From Candidatus Burkholderia verschuerenii (GTDB lineage Bacteria; Pseudomonadota; Gammaproteobacteria; Burkholderiales; Burkholderiaceae), in the NCBI RefSeq assembly GCF_001189365.1, contig NZ_LFJJ01000004.1:1-64000 (forward strand): a stretch of 64,000 nt of DNA, in the 5' to 3' direction. The notes under the pieces were generated by a model. It worked only from the letters and a program-made list of their open reading frames with translations, ran no database searches and was not told where the DNA came from. Positions 17,195-26,633 of the stretch are shown piece by piece. The first letter of the stretch is position 1. Each line of letters starts with the position of its first letter. The position numbers and the translations under genes are program-made.

Positions 17195-18764
17195 AAAACT
17201 CATCCGCAAGCTGTTCGGACAAGAAAGCGCCGAGTCCGCCGAGGCGCCGGCGGCAACGCCCGAAGCCGAAGCAACGCCCGCACGCAAGGCGCCACGCAAG
17301 AAGACCGCCGCCGCTCCCCGTCGAGACCCGAACGTGCCGGTCATTCTGTCGTCGAACGTGCATGGCATCGATCCTTCGCTGATCTCGCGCAACGCGATCC
17401 GCGTCACCGATGGCCTGCAACAGGCGGGGCATCGCGCGTTCATCGTCGGCGGCGCGGTGCGCGATCTGCTGCTCGGCATTCCGCCGAAGGACTTCGACGT
17501 CGCGACCGACGCCACGCCCGATCAGGTGCAGAAGCTATTCCGGCGCGCGCGCATTATCGGGCGTCGTTTTCAGATCGTGCATGTGCAGTTCGGGCAGGAA
17601 ATCATCGAGACGTCGACGTTCCGCGCGCTCGTCGATGCGCCCGCCGAACCGTCGCCGGAACCGCCGCGTCGTCTGAAGCGCGGCGAGCTCGACAGCCGCA
17701 CGCACGCCGTCGACGCGAGCGGCCGCGTGCTGCGCGACAACGTCTGGGGCGAGCAGCACGAAGACGCCACGCGCCGCGATTTCACCATCAACGCGATGTA
17801 CTACGATCCGGCCACGCAAACCGTGCTGGATTATCACGACGGCATGGCCGATGTCCGCGCGCGTCTGCTGCGCATGATCGGCGATCCGGCCACGCGTTAT
17901 CGCGAAGACCCGGTGCGCATGCTGCGCGTGGCGCGTTTCGCGGCCAAGCTCGGCTTCGAGATCGACGACGCCACGCGCGCGCCGATCACCGAACTCGCCG
18001 ATGCGCTGAACAGCGTGCCGGCCGCGCGTCTGTTCGACGAGATGTTGAAGCTGCTGCTGTCCGGCCACGCGCTCGCGTGTCTCACGCGTCTGCGTCAGGA
18101 AGGCTTGCATCACGGCGTATTGCCCTTGCTCGATGTCGTGCTCGAACAGCCGCACGGCGAGAAGTTCGTCACGCTCGCGCTGACCAGCACGGACGAACGC
18201 GTGCGCGCGGGCAAAGGCGTATCGCCGGGCTTTTTGTTCGCCACGCTCTTGTGGCACGACGTGCAGACGCGCTGGCAGCAATACACCGCGAACGGCGAGT
18301 ATCCGGTGCCCGCGATTCATCGCGCGATGGACGACGTGCTCGACATGCAGACCGAGAAACTCGCCATCCACAAGCGTTACTCGTCGGATATGCGCGAGAT
18401 CTGGGGCTTGCAGCAACGCCTCGAAAAACGCGGCCGCACCGCCTTCAAGGTGCTGGAACACCAAAGATTCAGAGCGGCGTATGATTTCCTGCTACTGCGT
18501 TGCGAATCGGGCGAGCTCGATGCGGAGATCGGTCAGTGGTGGACCGACTTCATCGACGGCGATCACGCGGCGCGCGAAGCGATGCTCACGCAAGGCGGCA
18601 AGGATCGCAATGCGCCGAAGAAGCGTCGTCGTCGCAGCAACGCCAAACGCAAGTCGGGCGATGGCGCGCCGGCCGAGCAACACGATGCGGGCGAAGCCGG
18701 CGAGTCGCACGATACGCACGATTCCGGCGCGCCGCACACACGCGAAGGCGCGGACAACGAGTAA
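17187..18764 (+). CDS. pcnB: Poly(A) polymerase I
   Basis: This enzyme adds 3' poly(A) tails that mark RNAs for decay. The nucleotidyltransferase core shows FIVGGAVRDLLLG and KDFDVATD with the catalytic DxD, then RRDFTINAMYYD and the RNA-binding region (ATRYREDPVRMLRVARFAAKLGF). The N-terminal 50 residues are Ala/Lys-rich, and the C-terminus after about 470 is very basic then acidic (KKRRRRSNAKRKSG), as is usual in beta-proteobacterial PcnB. The GTG start at 17187 lies inside the end of the HAD gene. At 525 aa it is slightly longer than the E. coli enzyme because of the tails. Confidence 0.95.
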   Translation: MIKKLIRKLFGQESAESAEAPAATPEAEATPARKAPRKKTAAAPRRDPNVPVILSSNVHGIDPSLISRNAIRVTDGLQQAGHRAFIVGGAVRDLLLGIPPKDFDVATDATPDQVQKLFRRARIIGRRFQIVHVQFGQEIIETSTFRALVDAPAEPSPEPPRRLKRGELDSRTHAVDASGRVLRDNVWGEQHEDATRRDFTINAMYYDPATQTVLDYHDGMADVRARLLRMIGDPATRYREDPVRMLRVARFAAKLGFEIDDATRAPITELADALNSVPAARLFDEMLKLLLSGHALACLTRLRQEGLHHGVLPLLDVVLEQPHGEKFVTLALTSTDERVRAGKGVSPGFLFATLLWHDVQTRWQQYTANGEYPVPAIHRAMDDVLDMQTEKLAIHKRYSSDMREIWGLQQRLEKRGRTAFKVLEHQRFRAAYDFLLLRCESGELDAEIGQWWTDFIDGDHAAREAMLTQGGKDRNAPKKRRRRSNAKRKSGDGAPAEQHDAGEAGESHDTHDSGAPHTREGADNE

Positions 18765-18879
18765 CGCGAGTTTTCGATACAGTAGCGGATAGCGGTTCAC
18801 GTCTCGCCTGCGCACAGGTTGCTTTGCGTGCAAGCAAGCGCGCCGCCTTCCGCCTTCGATCACGCGTAGGACTTCTGCC

Positions 18880-19434
18880 ATGACGATTGCTTATCTGGGA
18901 CTGGGAGCGAATCTCGGCGATGCGCGCCAGACCCTGAAAGACGCCGTCGTGTGTCTCGCCCAACAGCACACGATCACGGTGCTCGCGAAATCCAGCGTCT
19001 ATCGCACCGCGCCGATCGATTCCAGCGGTGACGATTATTTCAATTGCGTGGTGAAGCTCGAAACCACGCTGCCCGCGCGTTCGCTGCTGCGCCTGTGTCA
19101 CATGATCGAGGAGCAGTTCGGGCGCGAGCGGCCGTATCGCAACGCGCCGCGCACGCTGGACCTCGACATCCTGTTGTACGGCGCGTCGAGCATCGATGAA
19201 ATGGATCTCATCGTGCCGCATCCGCGCATGACGGAGCGCGCCTTCGTGCTGGTGCCGCTGATCGAACTCGAACCCGATCTGATCGTGCCGCAACGCGGCC
19301 GCGCCGATGCCTTTGTCGAGAGCGTCGCGGATCAGCGCATCGAGAAAGTCGCCGCCTGTCAGTGCATGGTGCACGGCACGCCCAAGACGGCAGAAGCCGC
19401 CGAAGCCACCTCAACCAAGAATAATTGCCGATGA
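18880..19434 (+). CDS. folK: 2-amino-4-hydroxy-6-hydroxymethyldihydropteridine pyrophosphokinase
   Basis: This enzyme transfers pyrophosphate from ATP to hydroxymethyldihydropterin in folate synthesis. Motifs visible are YLGLGANLGD at the start, FGRERPYRNAPRTLDLDILLYG with the two metal-binding aspartates, and LIVPHPRMTERAFVLVPLIE. Its 184 aa include a lineage-specific C-terminal tail of about 25 residues ([20 protein letters not shown]). The stop overlaps the start of the deoxynucleoside kinase (ATGA). PabBC in the same pathway is encoded at 59792. Confidence 0.96.
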   Translation: MTIAYLGLGANLGDARQTLKDAVVCLAQQHTITVLAKSSVYRTAPIDSSGDDYFNCVVKLETTLPARSLLRLCHMIEEQFGRERPYRNAPRTLDLDILLYGASSIDEMDLIVPHPRMTERAFVLVPLIELEPDLIVPQRGRADAFVESVADQRIEKVAACQCMVHGTPKTAEAAEATSTKNNCR

Positions 19435-20111
19435 GCGTTCCGCCACTCACCGTCACCGCGCCGCAGATGCGGCCGCCGCATCGATATATCGCGATCGAAG
19501 GACCGATCGGCGTCGGCAAGACCACGCTCGCGACGCTGCTCGCCGAACGCTGGTCGATGCGCACGCTGTTCGAACGTCCGCAGGACAATCCGTTTCTCGA
19601 ACGCTTCTATCGCGATACCTCGCGCCACGCGCTCGCGACGCAACTGAGCTTCGCGCTGCAACGCGTGACGCAAACGCGCGAGGCCGCCGATCTGTTCGCC
19701 GCCGATACGCCGCTGATGGCCGACTTCATCACGCAGAAGAGCGAGGTCTTCGCGCGCCTCACGCTGGCCGACGACGAGTTCGCGTTGTATAGGGACATCG
19801 CGTCGCGGATCGGCACGAGCGGGCCCGCGCCGGATCTCGTGGTGTATCTTCAGGCGAGCCCCGAAGTGCTGTTCTCGCGTATCCAGAAGCGCGCGCTGCC
19901 GATGGAACTGCAAATTTCGGATTCGTATCTGCGCGCATTGACCGATGCCTACAACGATTTCTTCTATCACTACGACGGCGCGCCCGTGCTGACCGTGAAC
20001 GCGGAAAATCTGAATCCGCTGGCATCGGAAGACGATCTCGCGCTGCTGGTCGAGCGTATCGAATCGATGCGCGGGCGCAAGGAATTCTTTGTCAAAGGCG
20101 TGTCGGTCTGA
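19431..20111 (+). CDS. Deoxynucleoside kinase (dGK/dCK family)
   Basis: This 226-aa P-loop kinase of the deoxyguanosine/deoxycytidine kinase family salvages deoxynucleosides. The P-loop is [12 protein letters not shown] (about 23-34). The family ER-x-x-D region reads [10 protein letters not shown], and the LID-like part is [16 protein letters not shown]. The ATG at 19431 overlaps the folK stop and is preferred over TTG 19425. A kinase of this type between folK and panB is the usual arrangement in Burkholderiaceae. Substrate preference cannot be read. Confidence 0.9.
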   Translation: MSVPPLTVTAPQMRPPHRYIAIEGPIGVGKTTLATLLAERWSMRTLFERPQDNPFLERFYRDTSRHALATQLSFALQRVTQTREAADLFAADTPLMADFITQKSEVFARLTLADDEFALYRDIASRIGTSGPAPDLVVYLQASPEVLFSRIQKRALPMELQISDSYLRALTDAYNDFFYHYDGAPVLTVNAENLNPLASEDDLALLVERIESMRGRKEFFVKGVSV

Positions 20112-20136
20112 CGCGCGCTTTTTTACCGAAACGATC

Positions 20137-20952
20137 ATGACGTATCTGCAGGAAACGAATCGCTCGACGATCACCGTCCCCAAACTCCAGGCCATGCGCG
20201 AAGCGGGCGAACGCATCGCGATGCTCACCTGCTACGACGCGAGCTTCGCGGCGTTGCTCGATCGCGCGGGCGTCGACGTGATGCTGATCGGCGATTCGCT
20301 CGGCAACGTGCTGCAAGGGCACGGCACGACGCTGCCCGTGACACTCGACGATATCGCGTATCACACGGCGTCGGTCGCGCGCGGCAGCAAGAGCGCGCTG
20401 ATCGTCGCGGACATGCCGTTCGGCACGCTCGGCTCGAAGGAAGAAACGTACGCGCACGCCGTCCGGCTGATGCGCGCGGGCGCGGCAATGGTGAAGATCG
20501 AAGGCGGCGAATGGCTCGCGGACACGGTGCGCTTTCTCGTGCAGCGTTCGATTCCCGTATGCGGCCATGTCGGACTGACGCCGCAATCGGTGCACGCGTT
20601 CGGCGGCTTCAAGGTGCAAGGCAAGTCGGAAGCGGCCGCCGAGCAGATGAAGCGCGATGCCGTCGCGTTGCAGGAAGCCGGTGCGCAACTGCTGGTGATC
20701 GAAGCGGTGCCGACGCTGCTCGCCCGCGAAGTCACGGCGAGCCTGGCGATTCCGACGATCGGCATCGGCGCGGGCATCGACTGTTCGGGACAAGTGCTGG
20801 TGCTGCACGACATGCTGGGCGTTTTCCCCGGTAAACGTCCGCGCTTCGTGAAGGATTTCATGCAGGGTCAGCCGAGTATTTTCGCGGCAGTCGAAGCCTT
20901 CGTGCACGCGGTGAAGGACGGCAGTTTCCCCGGACCCGAGCACACGTTCTGA
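20137..20952 (+). CDS. panB: 3-methyl-2-oxobutanoate hydroxymethyltransferase
   Basis: This is the first committed step to pantothenate: it adds a hydroxymethyl group from 5,10-methylene-THF to alpha-ketoisovalerate. Motifs visible are [38 protein letters not shown] with metal-binding Asp, [46 protein letters not shown] and [20 protein letters not shown]. Length is 271 aa. The ATG at 20137 ([10 protein letters not shown]) is preferred because the upstream extension is the kinase gene in another frame. A strong terminator follows, closing the folK-dNK-panB unit. Confidence 0.97.
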   Translation: MTYLQETNRSTITVPKLQAMREAGERIAMLTCYDASFAALLDRAGVDVMLIGDSLGNVLQGHGTTLPVTLDDIAYHTASVARGSKSALIVADMPFGTLGSKEETYAHAVRLMRAGAAMVKIEGGEWLADTVRFLVQRSIPVCGHVGLTPQSVHAFGGFKVQGKSEAAAEQMKRDAVALQEAGAQLLVIEAVPTLLAREVTASLAIPTIGIGAGIDCSGQVLVLHDMLGVFPGKRPRFVKDFMQGQPSIFAAVEAFVHAVKDGSFPGPEHTF

Positions 20953-20976
20953 TCGTCTCCGGGCTTCGGGCAGTCG

Positions 20977-21005
20977 AAGGGCGCCAATCGGCGCCCTTTC
21001 GCTTT
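20977..21005 (+). terminator. Intrinsic terminator after panB
   Basis: AAGGGCGCC (20977-20985), loop AATC, GGCGCCCTT (20990-20998), then a short T run. The 9-bp stem is perfect. Confidence 0.88.
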
Positions 21006-21114
21006 CTTGGCTTTCGCTTTCTTCGCTTAAGTGCGCGAACTGCGTTTTGTCGTACATACTGGTGAGCTTCTTGCGCTTACGCTTGGCGACAGTCACCCAT
21101 AACAGAGAACAACC

Positions 21115-21414
21115 ATGTGGCACGCCCTTCCCGATGAAACCCTTCGCGCCCAGCTCACGGTCGGCGCGCTCGTCGCATTCGGCGTGGCGCGCGTGGTCGC
21201 GGCGGCCATCGGCGCGCAGCGCGGCTGGCGTATCGCCACGGTGACGCAGTGGTTCCTCTGCGCGGCGTTCGTGTTCTGCCTGCCGCAGATTCTGCAGATC
21301 GTGTTCGCCGTCGATGTGCACACGGCTTATGTCGAACTGCAGGGGAAGATCGTCGGCTGCGCGCTCGGCTTGTTTTGCGCGCCGATCGTCAGTCATCGGA
21401 TCGGGTACGAGTAA
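21115..21414 (+). CDS. Small inner-membrane protein of unknown function
   Basis: This 99-aa hydrophobic protein has three predicted membrane segments (about 15-35, 43-66 and 78-95: LTVGALVAFGVARVVAAAIGA; WFLCAAFVFCLPQILQIVFAV; IVGCALGLFCAPIVSH). AGAGAAC precedes the ATG at 21115. No domain is recognised. It sits alone between the panB terminator and the phosphatase gene. The membrane-protein composition and the ribosome site support a real gene. Confidence 0.6.
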   Translation: MWHALPDETLRAQLTVGALVAFGVARVVAAAIGAQRGWRIATVTQWFLCAAFVFCLPQILQIVFAVDVHTAYVELQGKIVGCALGLFCAPIVSHRIGYE

Positions 21415-21587
21415 GTCCACGCGCACGATCGGAATTTTCGTATTGTCACCAGCGAGGTAGGCGCTCTATCGTCGAAGGTCGGCTTTCAATTCGAAAGAAT
21501 TTGCACCGCGTTTAGTTCGGTATCCATAGCGTATGGAATCGGACCAACGGGTGAAAGCCGCGTCACTTTCGATTCCTGGAGTTGCCC

Positions 21588-22991
21588 ATGTTTGGTGTTT
21601 CGAAGCAAGTGTGCAAGTTCGCGCTGATGCTTGCCGGTGCCGCCGTCATCGCGCCGGTCTCGGCCGCGCCCGATTGTTCGACGATGACCATGCCGGTCTA
21701 TCAATCGGTCAATCCGCAGTCTCAGGCCAATCTGCTCACGCCGACATCGAGTGAAATCGACAGCGCGGCGCAGAGCTACGGTTTCACCGATAAGCGCGGC
21801 GTCGCGTTCCTGGCGGCATCGGGTCCGGCCAACGGGCTCGTGACGCTGTGGCGCATGTACCACCCCACAACGCACGACTTCTTCTGGACCACCAATCAGC
21901 AATCGGCGATCGCGGCGGGCTATCAACTGGACGGCGGCGGCTTCTTTGCATCGCCCGATAACGCGGCCGATTGCAACGTGCCGGTGTATCGCTTCATCCG
22001 AAACGGCATGCATCGCTATGCGGTCACGCCGGCCGACCAGTCGATGCTCAAAGCCGATGGCTGGATCAGCGAAGGCGTGATGTTCTGGGCGCGCGCCAAC
22101 CCGAAGTTCAGCATCGCTGTGATGCCCGACACGCAGATGGAAATCGGCGTCGACGGCGGCGGTAAAGACGACAAACGCTTCGGCAATCGCACGCAGTTTC
22201 TGGTCGACGGCCACTACTCGCTGAACCTGCAATATGTGTTGCATAGCGGCAACGTCGTGAATTGGGGCGAGCGCGATACGCCCCAATACGACATGGCGAG
22301 CGAGGCGATCAAGCGGCTCGAACAGGTCAAACTGCCGTACTTGCTGAGCGTCGGCAACCACGATACGCGCGCCGTCTGCGCGGGCGGCTCCGCATGCCCC
22401 GGCGAAAAGACCTGGGAAACCGTGCGCCAATACCCAAACTTCAACGGCTATTTCAAAGGCCGGTTCAGCAACGGCAGCCTCGCCGGTCAATTCGCCTCGG
22501 GCGATCTGGCCAACGTCTACAGCACCTTCGAAGCAGGCGGTCTCAAGTGGCTGGTGGTATCGCTCGAACTGTGGCCGCGCGCAGACGCGCTGACCTGGGC
22601 CGATCAGATCATCAAGAGCATGCCGACGCGCAACGTGATCATCGTCACGCATTCATTTCTCAACAGCAGCGGCGCCATTCGTGCCGACAACGGCGGCTAC
22701 GGCATCAGCAGCCCGCAGCAAATTTACAACACTGTGATCAAGAACAATCCGAATGTGCGCTTCGTGTTTTCGGGTCACGAAGGCGATGCGGCGCGCCGCG
22801 TCGTGTCGGCTGGAGGCAATAACGCCGTCGCCTATTTGCAGGCGTTCCACTCGACCACGACGAATCCCGTGCGGATCGTCGAAATCGATACGAGCGCGGA
22901 CACGGCGACGAGCTACATCTGCGCGCCGTACACGAACCAGTGCTGGAATCAGTACTGGAGTCAGGACGTCAGCATGAAGTACGTGCGTTGA
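21588..22991 (+). CDS. Secreted calcineurin-like metallophosphoesterase with N-terminal DUF5648-type domain
   Basis: The ATG at 21588 follows GGAG at 21578-21581. A Sec signal (MFGVSKQVCKFALMLAGAAV, cut near VSA-APD) is followed by a repeat-type domain (about 60-165) with WRMYHPTTHDFFWTTN and YRFIRNGMHRYAVT, typical of the DUF5648 lectin-like fold. The C-terminal half is a metallophosphoesterase: AVMPDTQ, then LSVGNHDTR, VIIVTHSFLN and FVFSGHEGD carry the metal ligands. It acts outside the cytoplasm; the substrate is unknown. The reading frame is intact and no operon partner is seen. Confidence 0.88.
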   Translation: MFGVSKQVCKFALMLAGAAVIAPVSAAPDCSTMTMPVYQSVNPQSQANLLTPTSSEIDSAAQSYGFTDKRGVAFLAASGPANGLVTLWRMYHPTTHDFFWTTNQQSAIAAGYQLDGGGFFASPDNAADCNVPVYRFIRNGMHRYAVTPADQSMLKADGWISEGVMFWARANPKFSIAVMPDTQMEIGVDGGGKDDKRFGNRTQFLVDGHYSLNLQYVLHSGNVVNWGERDTPQYDMASEAIKRLEQVKLPYLLSVGNHDTRAVCAGGSACPGEKTWETVRQYPNFNGYFKGRFSNGSLAGQFASGDLANVYSTFEAGGLKWLVVSLELWPRADALTWADQIIKSMPTRNVIIVTHSFLNSSGAIRADNGGYGISSPQQIYNTVIKNNPNVRFVFSGHEGDAARRVVSAGGNNAVAYLQAFHSTTTNPVRIVEIDTSADTATSYICAPYTNQCWNQYWSQDVSMKYVR

Positions 22992-23006
22992 ATGCGGCGG
23001 CTGGCG

Positions 23007-23939
23007 TCAGCCCATCATCGCCATGCCCGGCACGCTATGCGACAGCACCGATGCCGCCACGAACACGCCCGCCATCGACACGGCTTCGAGCCGCATCAGA
23101 GCGATGACCGCGTGGGCGTCGGCGGTCGAGCCGCTGCGTTGCAGCTTGGGCATGGCGCGCCAGCGGTTGATCGAGCCGATCGCCAGCGCGCCCATCACGA
23201 GCACGATCTTCACGACGAGCGCGTGACCCCACGTACTCGTCGTCAGCACCGACGCCGATCCGCCGATGCCCCGCCACGCGTTATATACGCCCGTCGCGAT
23301 CACGAAGCCGATCGCGATCGTCGCCGCGCGCGACATGCCGGACACGATGCGCAAGAGGCTGGCGCGCGCGAGCGGCGCATCGAGCGCGGGCAATACGGCC
23401 AGCGCGCCCGCTATCACGAGGCCGCCCCACACGCCCGTCGCGAGCAGATGCACGGTCTGAACCGCTTCGGCGAAGGAAAACGCGCCGGCATCCGCCGCGT
23501 GACCGATCGCCGACTTGCCCGCCGCCGCGATCAGCGCGCCGACGAGCGCGAACATCATGCGCGACGACGTCATCGGGCCGCGCGCCGCCGCCGATGCCAG
23601 CAGCACACTGCCCGCCAGCGCCACCGACCAGCCGATGCCCGCATGCGTCGCCGTGCCGACGAGCCACAAGGACGCGCCGGCCTCGGCGATGGGCGAGCCG
23701 CTCATCGCCGCCGCCTGCAGCCACAGCGACACAAAATGACAAAACGCGAGCAGGATCGCCGCCAGAAACGTCGCGCGCGATGCCCGCCGCCACGCCCGCT
23801 GCGACGGCGAACTCGCCAGGAACGCCCGTTCATGGCACAGCCAGCCGTCGAGCAGCAACGCGCCGAGCGCGCACACAAGCGACATATCGCCCAGCGCGGC
23901 GAAGGCGATCTGCGCGAGATTGAGCGGATCGCCGGTCAT
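23007..23939 (-). CDS. CopD-domain membrane protein (copper resistance D family)
   Basis: This 310-aa inner-membrane protein has about eight hydrophobic segments. The C-terminal half carries the CopD domain: VQTVHLLATGVWGGLVIAG, IATGVYNAW and THALVVKI-like sequence (here WGHALVVKIVLVMGALAIGSINRW). His residues in HLLATGVW and GHALVVK are the expected metal or haem contacts. The family moves copper into the cytoplasm or supplies it to cuproproteins. The usual copC gene is not present beside it. The gene is convergent with the phosphatase, with 15 bp between stops. Confidence 0.85.
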   Translation of the reverse strand: MTGDPLNLAQIAFAALGDMSLVCALGALLLDGWLCHERAFLASSPSQRAWRRASRATFLAAILLAFCHFVSLWLQAAAMSGSPIAEAGASLWLVGTATHAGIGWSVALAGSVLLASAAARGPMTSSRMMFALVGALIAAAGKSAIGHAADAGAFSFAEAVQTVHLLATGVWGGLVIAGALAVLPALDAPLARASLLRIVSGMSRAATIAIGFVIATGVYNAWRGIGGSASVLTTSTWGHALVVKIVLVMGALAIGSINRWRAMPKLQRSGSTADAHAVIALMRLEAVSMAGVFVAASVLSHSVPGMAMMG

Positions 23940-24438
23940 GGCGTGCTATCCGGACCGGCGTCGGCGGGAATCGGGAGAAGAACCGTCATCGGGTGCGAAA
24001 CATGCGCGTGTTCATGGCGGCGAAGTCTAAACGATGCGCTCACTCGCGGCATCTTCCGAATCGCCTTGATACTTTGGATCGCGCTTCCTAAGCTTGCGAC
24101 ACACGGGACGCAACGATCATCGCGATCGTCGGTTTTAGTCCAGCGTTTGTCGAAGAAGAACACGCCACCGCAGCGCAGCACAAACTGACGTGGCGGTCAA
24201 AGGCCGCGCGGCATATTGTCGCGACAAAGGCGCAAAACGCGTCGAACAAACACTTACAGATTGCATCAAATAGTCATCATCAGCCGACGATGATAGAATT
24301 CCGCGTCGCATCAGAGGCTCGTCGAGCCGCTGCGGCCGTGGTCCGCCACCCTCCGCCACTTTTGCGTGGCCGTGGTTCGCCACCTTCGCACCGAGCCGCA
24401 CGAAGCTCGGCAGGACCCCGAATTTCATGGAGTGTCGC
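23940..24438. other. Divergent intergenic region before the cytochrome pair
   Basis: About 500 bases lie between the copD-like gene and the cytochrome genes. No supported protein gene is seen. It holds an imperfect direct repeat (GGCCGTGGTCCGCCACC at 24334-24350 and GGCCGTGGTTCGCCACC at 24368-24384, 34 bp apart) and an AT-richer promoter-like stretch near 24240-24300. A minus-strand open frame at 23936-24181 has no protein-like composition. Confidence 0.5.
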
Positions 24439-25170
24439 GTGTTTTCAAGACGCATTTTCCGTCCGCTGCTCGCTTTGGCACTGATCGGCAGCGCTGGCGC
24501 CTTCAGCGCGGCTCATGCACAAGCCCCGGCGCCGAATCAAATGATCGCGCCCGACACGATGGCCGCGCGCGTGCAGGGTTGCACGGCGTGTCACGGTGTT
24601 CATGGCGAAGGCACGGACAACGACTATTTCCCGCGTCTTGCCGGCAAACCTGCCGACTATCTTTACAACCAGCTCCAGAATTTCCGTGAAGGCCGGCGCA
24701 AATACCCGCCGATGAACTACCTCGTCACGTATCTCTCGGACGACTACCTTCACCAGATCGCGACGTACTTCTCGAATCAGCGTCCGCCGTATCCGCAGCC
24801 GGCCAAGTCGAACCAGTCGGCCACGACGCTCGCGCACGGCCAGCAGATCGTGCTGCACGGCGATGCATCGAAAAACATCCCCGCGTGCGCGGCCTGTCAC
24901 GGCTCGGGTCTGACCGGCATGCAGCCGGCCATTCCGGGTCTCGTGGGCCTGCATTCGGATTACATCAGCGCGCAGGTCGGCGCATGGAAGTCGGGCACGC
25001 GTCACGCGAAGGCACCCGATTGCATGCAGCAGATCGCCTCGCGCCTGACCGACGACGACGTGACCGCCGTCGCCGCGTGGCTCTCCACGCAACAAGCACC
25101 CGTCAACCCGGTGCCCGCGCCCGCTGGCTCGTTGAAGATGCCGCTGACCTGCGGCAGCGAACCGCAATAA
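24439..25170 (+). CDS. Dihaem cytochrome c (c4-like)
   Basis: This exported electron carrier has a signal peptide MFSRRIFRPLLALALIGSAG, cut after AHA. Two CxxCH haem sites are present: CTACH in the first domain and CAACH in the second, each followed by a c4-type fold with distal Met candidates (PPMNY; GMQPAIPGL). The GTG at 24439 is chosen because GGAG at 24429-24432 lies 6 nt before it; ATG 24427 in the same frame overlaps that site. It is 21 bp upstream of a three-haem cytochrome, so both are likely one transcript passing electrons from a periplasmic dehydrogenase to the terminal oxidases. Confidence 0.9.
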   Translation: MFSRRIFRPLLALALIGSAGAFSAAHAQAPAPNQMIAPDTMAARVQGCTACHGVHGEGTDNDYFPRLAGKPADYLYNQLQNFREGRRKYPPMNYLVTYLSDDYLHQIATYFSNQRPPYPQPAKSNQSATTLAHGQQIVLHGDASKNIPACAACHGSGLTGMQPAIPGLVGLHSDYISAQVGAWKSGTRHAKAPDCMQQIASRLTDDDVTAVAAWLSTQQAPVNPVPAPAGSLKMPLTCGSEPQ

Positions 25171-25191
25171 GGCGTCTGGAGCGACAACACA

Positions 25192-26490
25192 ATGAAACGC
25201 AAGTCCCTGTTCGCACTTTCCTCGGCTGTCGTGGTGGCAGCCGTCGCAGCCGCCGCCGTCCTCTGGTCGGGCGGCGAAAACCTGCACTCGGGCGGCGCCG
25301 TCGCGGCGACGCCGGCCGACAAGGCCGCGCTCATCAAACAAGGTGAATACCTTGCGCGCGCCGGCGACTGTATCGCCTGCCACACGGTTCGCGGCGGCAA
25401 GCAATTCGCCGGCGGCCTGCCGATGGCTACGCCCTTCGGCACGATGTTCACGCCGAACATCACGCCGGACGATCAATACGGCATCGGCAAGTGGACCTCC
25501 GACGACTTCTATCGCGCGATGCACACCGGCCGTTCGAAAGACGGTTCGCTGCTTTATCCGGGCTTCCCGTTCACGAGTTACACGAAGGTTTCGCGCGCCG
25601 ATTCGGACGCGATCTACGCGTATCTGCGCTCGGTCGCGCCGGTCTCGGAACCGAGCCGTCCGCATGAACTGCGTTTCCCGTTCAACAACCGCAACCTGCT
25701 GATCGGCTGGCGCACGCTGTTCTTCTCGGAAGGCGAGTACAAGGCTGATCCGACCAAGTCGGTCGAGTGGAACCGTGGCGCGTATCTGGTCGAAGGCCTC
25801 GGCCACTGCGGCATGTGCCACACCTCGATCAACGCGATGGGCGGCCCGGTCAGCTCGGCGGCCTTCGCCGGCGGCCTGATCCCGCTGCAGAACTGGTACG
25901 CGCCGTCGCTGACGTCGAACAAGGAAGCCGGCCTGGGCGACTGGGACATCAAGGACATCAACGATCTGCTGAAGACCGGCGTGTCGCAGCGTGGCGCGGT
26001 GTTCGGCCCGATGGCCGAAGTCGTCCACAACAGCTTGCAATACATGACCGACGCGGACATCAACGCGATCTCGACGTACCTGAAGTCGATCCCGCAGAAG
26101 AAGGAAGCGCCGGAATCGATCCAGCTGGAAACGTCCGAAAAGTTCGGCGGCGAACTGCTAACGATGGGCAAGAAGGTCTACACCGAGAACTGCGCGAAGT
26201 GCCACGCGGAAAACGGTCTGGGCAAGCCGCCGGCGTATCCGCCGCTGGCGAACAACCAGTCGATCCAGATGCCGTCGGCCGTCAACCCGATCCGCATGAC
26301 GCTCAACGGCGGTTATCCGCCGAGCACGGAAGGCAACCCGATGCCGCACGGCATGCCGCCGTTCGCGCAAGCGCTGTCGGACACGGAAGTGGCGGCGGTC
26401 GTGACGTACATCCGTATGTCGTGGGGCAACCACGGCACGCCGGTGTCGCCGCAGCAAGTGAGCAACCTGCGTTCGGCGCCGCTCGACTGA
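25192..26490 (+). CDS. Three-haem cytochrome c (dehydrogenase cytochrome-subunit type)
   Basis: This 432-aa periplasmic or membrane-anchored protein has an N-terminal hydrophobic anchor (about 6-25) and three CxxCH sites: CIACH (about residue 60), CGMCH (about 207) and CAKCH (about 340). The order and the GGxxMATPFGTMFTPNITPD segment match the cytochrome subunits of membrane FAD- or PQQ-dependent alcohol, gluconate or sorbitol dehydrogenases. No dehydrogenase gene is next to it, so the electron donor is unknown. The reading frame is intact. Confidence 0.92.
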   Translation: MKRKSLFALSSAVVVAAVAAAAVLWSGGENLHSGGAVAATPADKAALIKQGEYLARAGDCIACHTVRGGKQFAGGLPMATPFGTMFTPNITPDDQYGIGKWTSDDFYRAMHTGRSKDGSLLYPGFPFTSYTKVSRADSDAIYAYLRSVAPVSEPSRPHELRFPFNNRNLLIGWRTLFFSEGEYKADPTKSVEWNRGAYLVEGLGHCGMCHTSINAMGGPVSSAAFAGGLIPLQNWYAPSLTSNKEAGLGDWDIKDINDLLKTGVSQRGAVFGPMAEVVHNSLQYMTDADINAISTYLKSIPQKKEAPESIQLETSEKFGGELLTMGKKVYTENCAKCHAENGLGKPPAYPPLANNQSIQMPSAVNPIRMTLNGGYPPSTEGNPMPHGMPPFAQALSDTEVAAVVTYIRMSWGNHGTPVSPQQVSNLRSAPLD

Positions 26491-26532
26491 TGACTTTCTA
26501 GTCCATCGGCGGGACAGCGTACAATACGCGTC

Positions 26533-26570
26533 GGGGCGCAGCCTTCAAGTCGGGGCCGCGCCCCTTGTCT
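26533..26570 (+). terminator. Probable terminator after the cytochrome pair
   Basis: GGGGCGC (26533-26539) can pair with GCGCCCC (26558-26564), followed by TTGTCTTTT. The loop is long (18 nt), so confidence is moderate. TACAAT at 26520-26525 just before it is an alternative promoter element for the next gene. Confidence 0.5.
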
Positions 26571-26633
26571 TTTGTGCCGCCGCGCGCCGAAGTATTAAGT
26601 TGTCGGTTCCCGCAGCCTGTCCTGGAAGGTCGT

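Noticed and set aside
23936-24181. Small minus-strand open frame ending at the copD-like start, possible CopC
   Set aside because: No CopC motifs, no signal peptide and no family-like composition.
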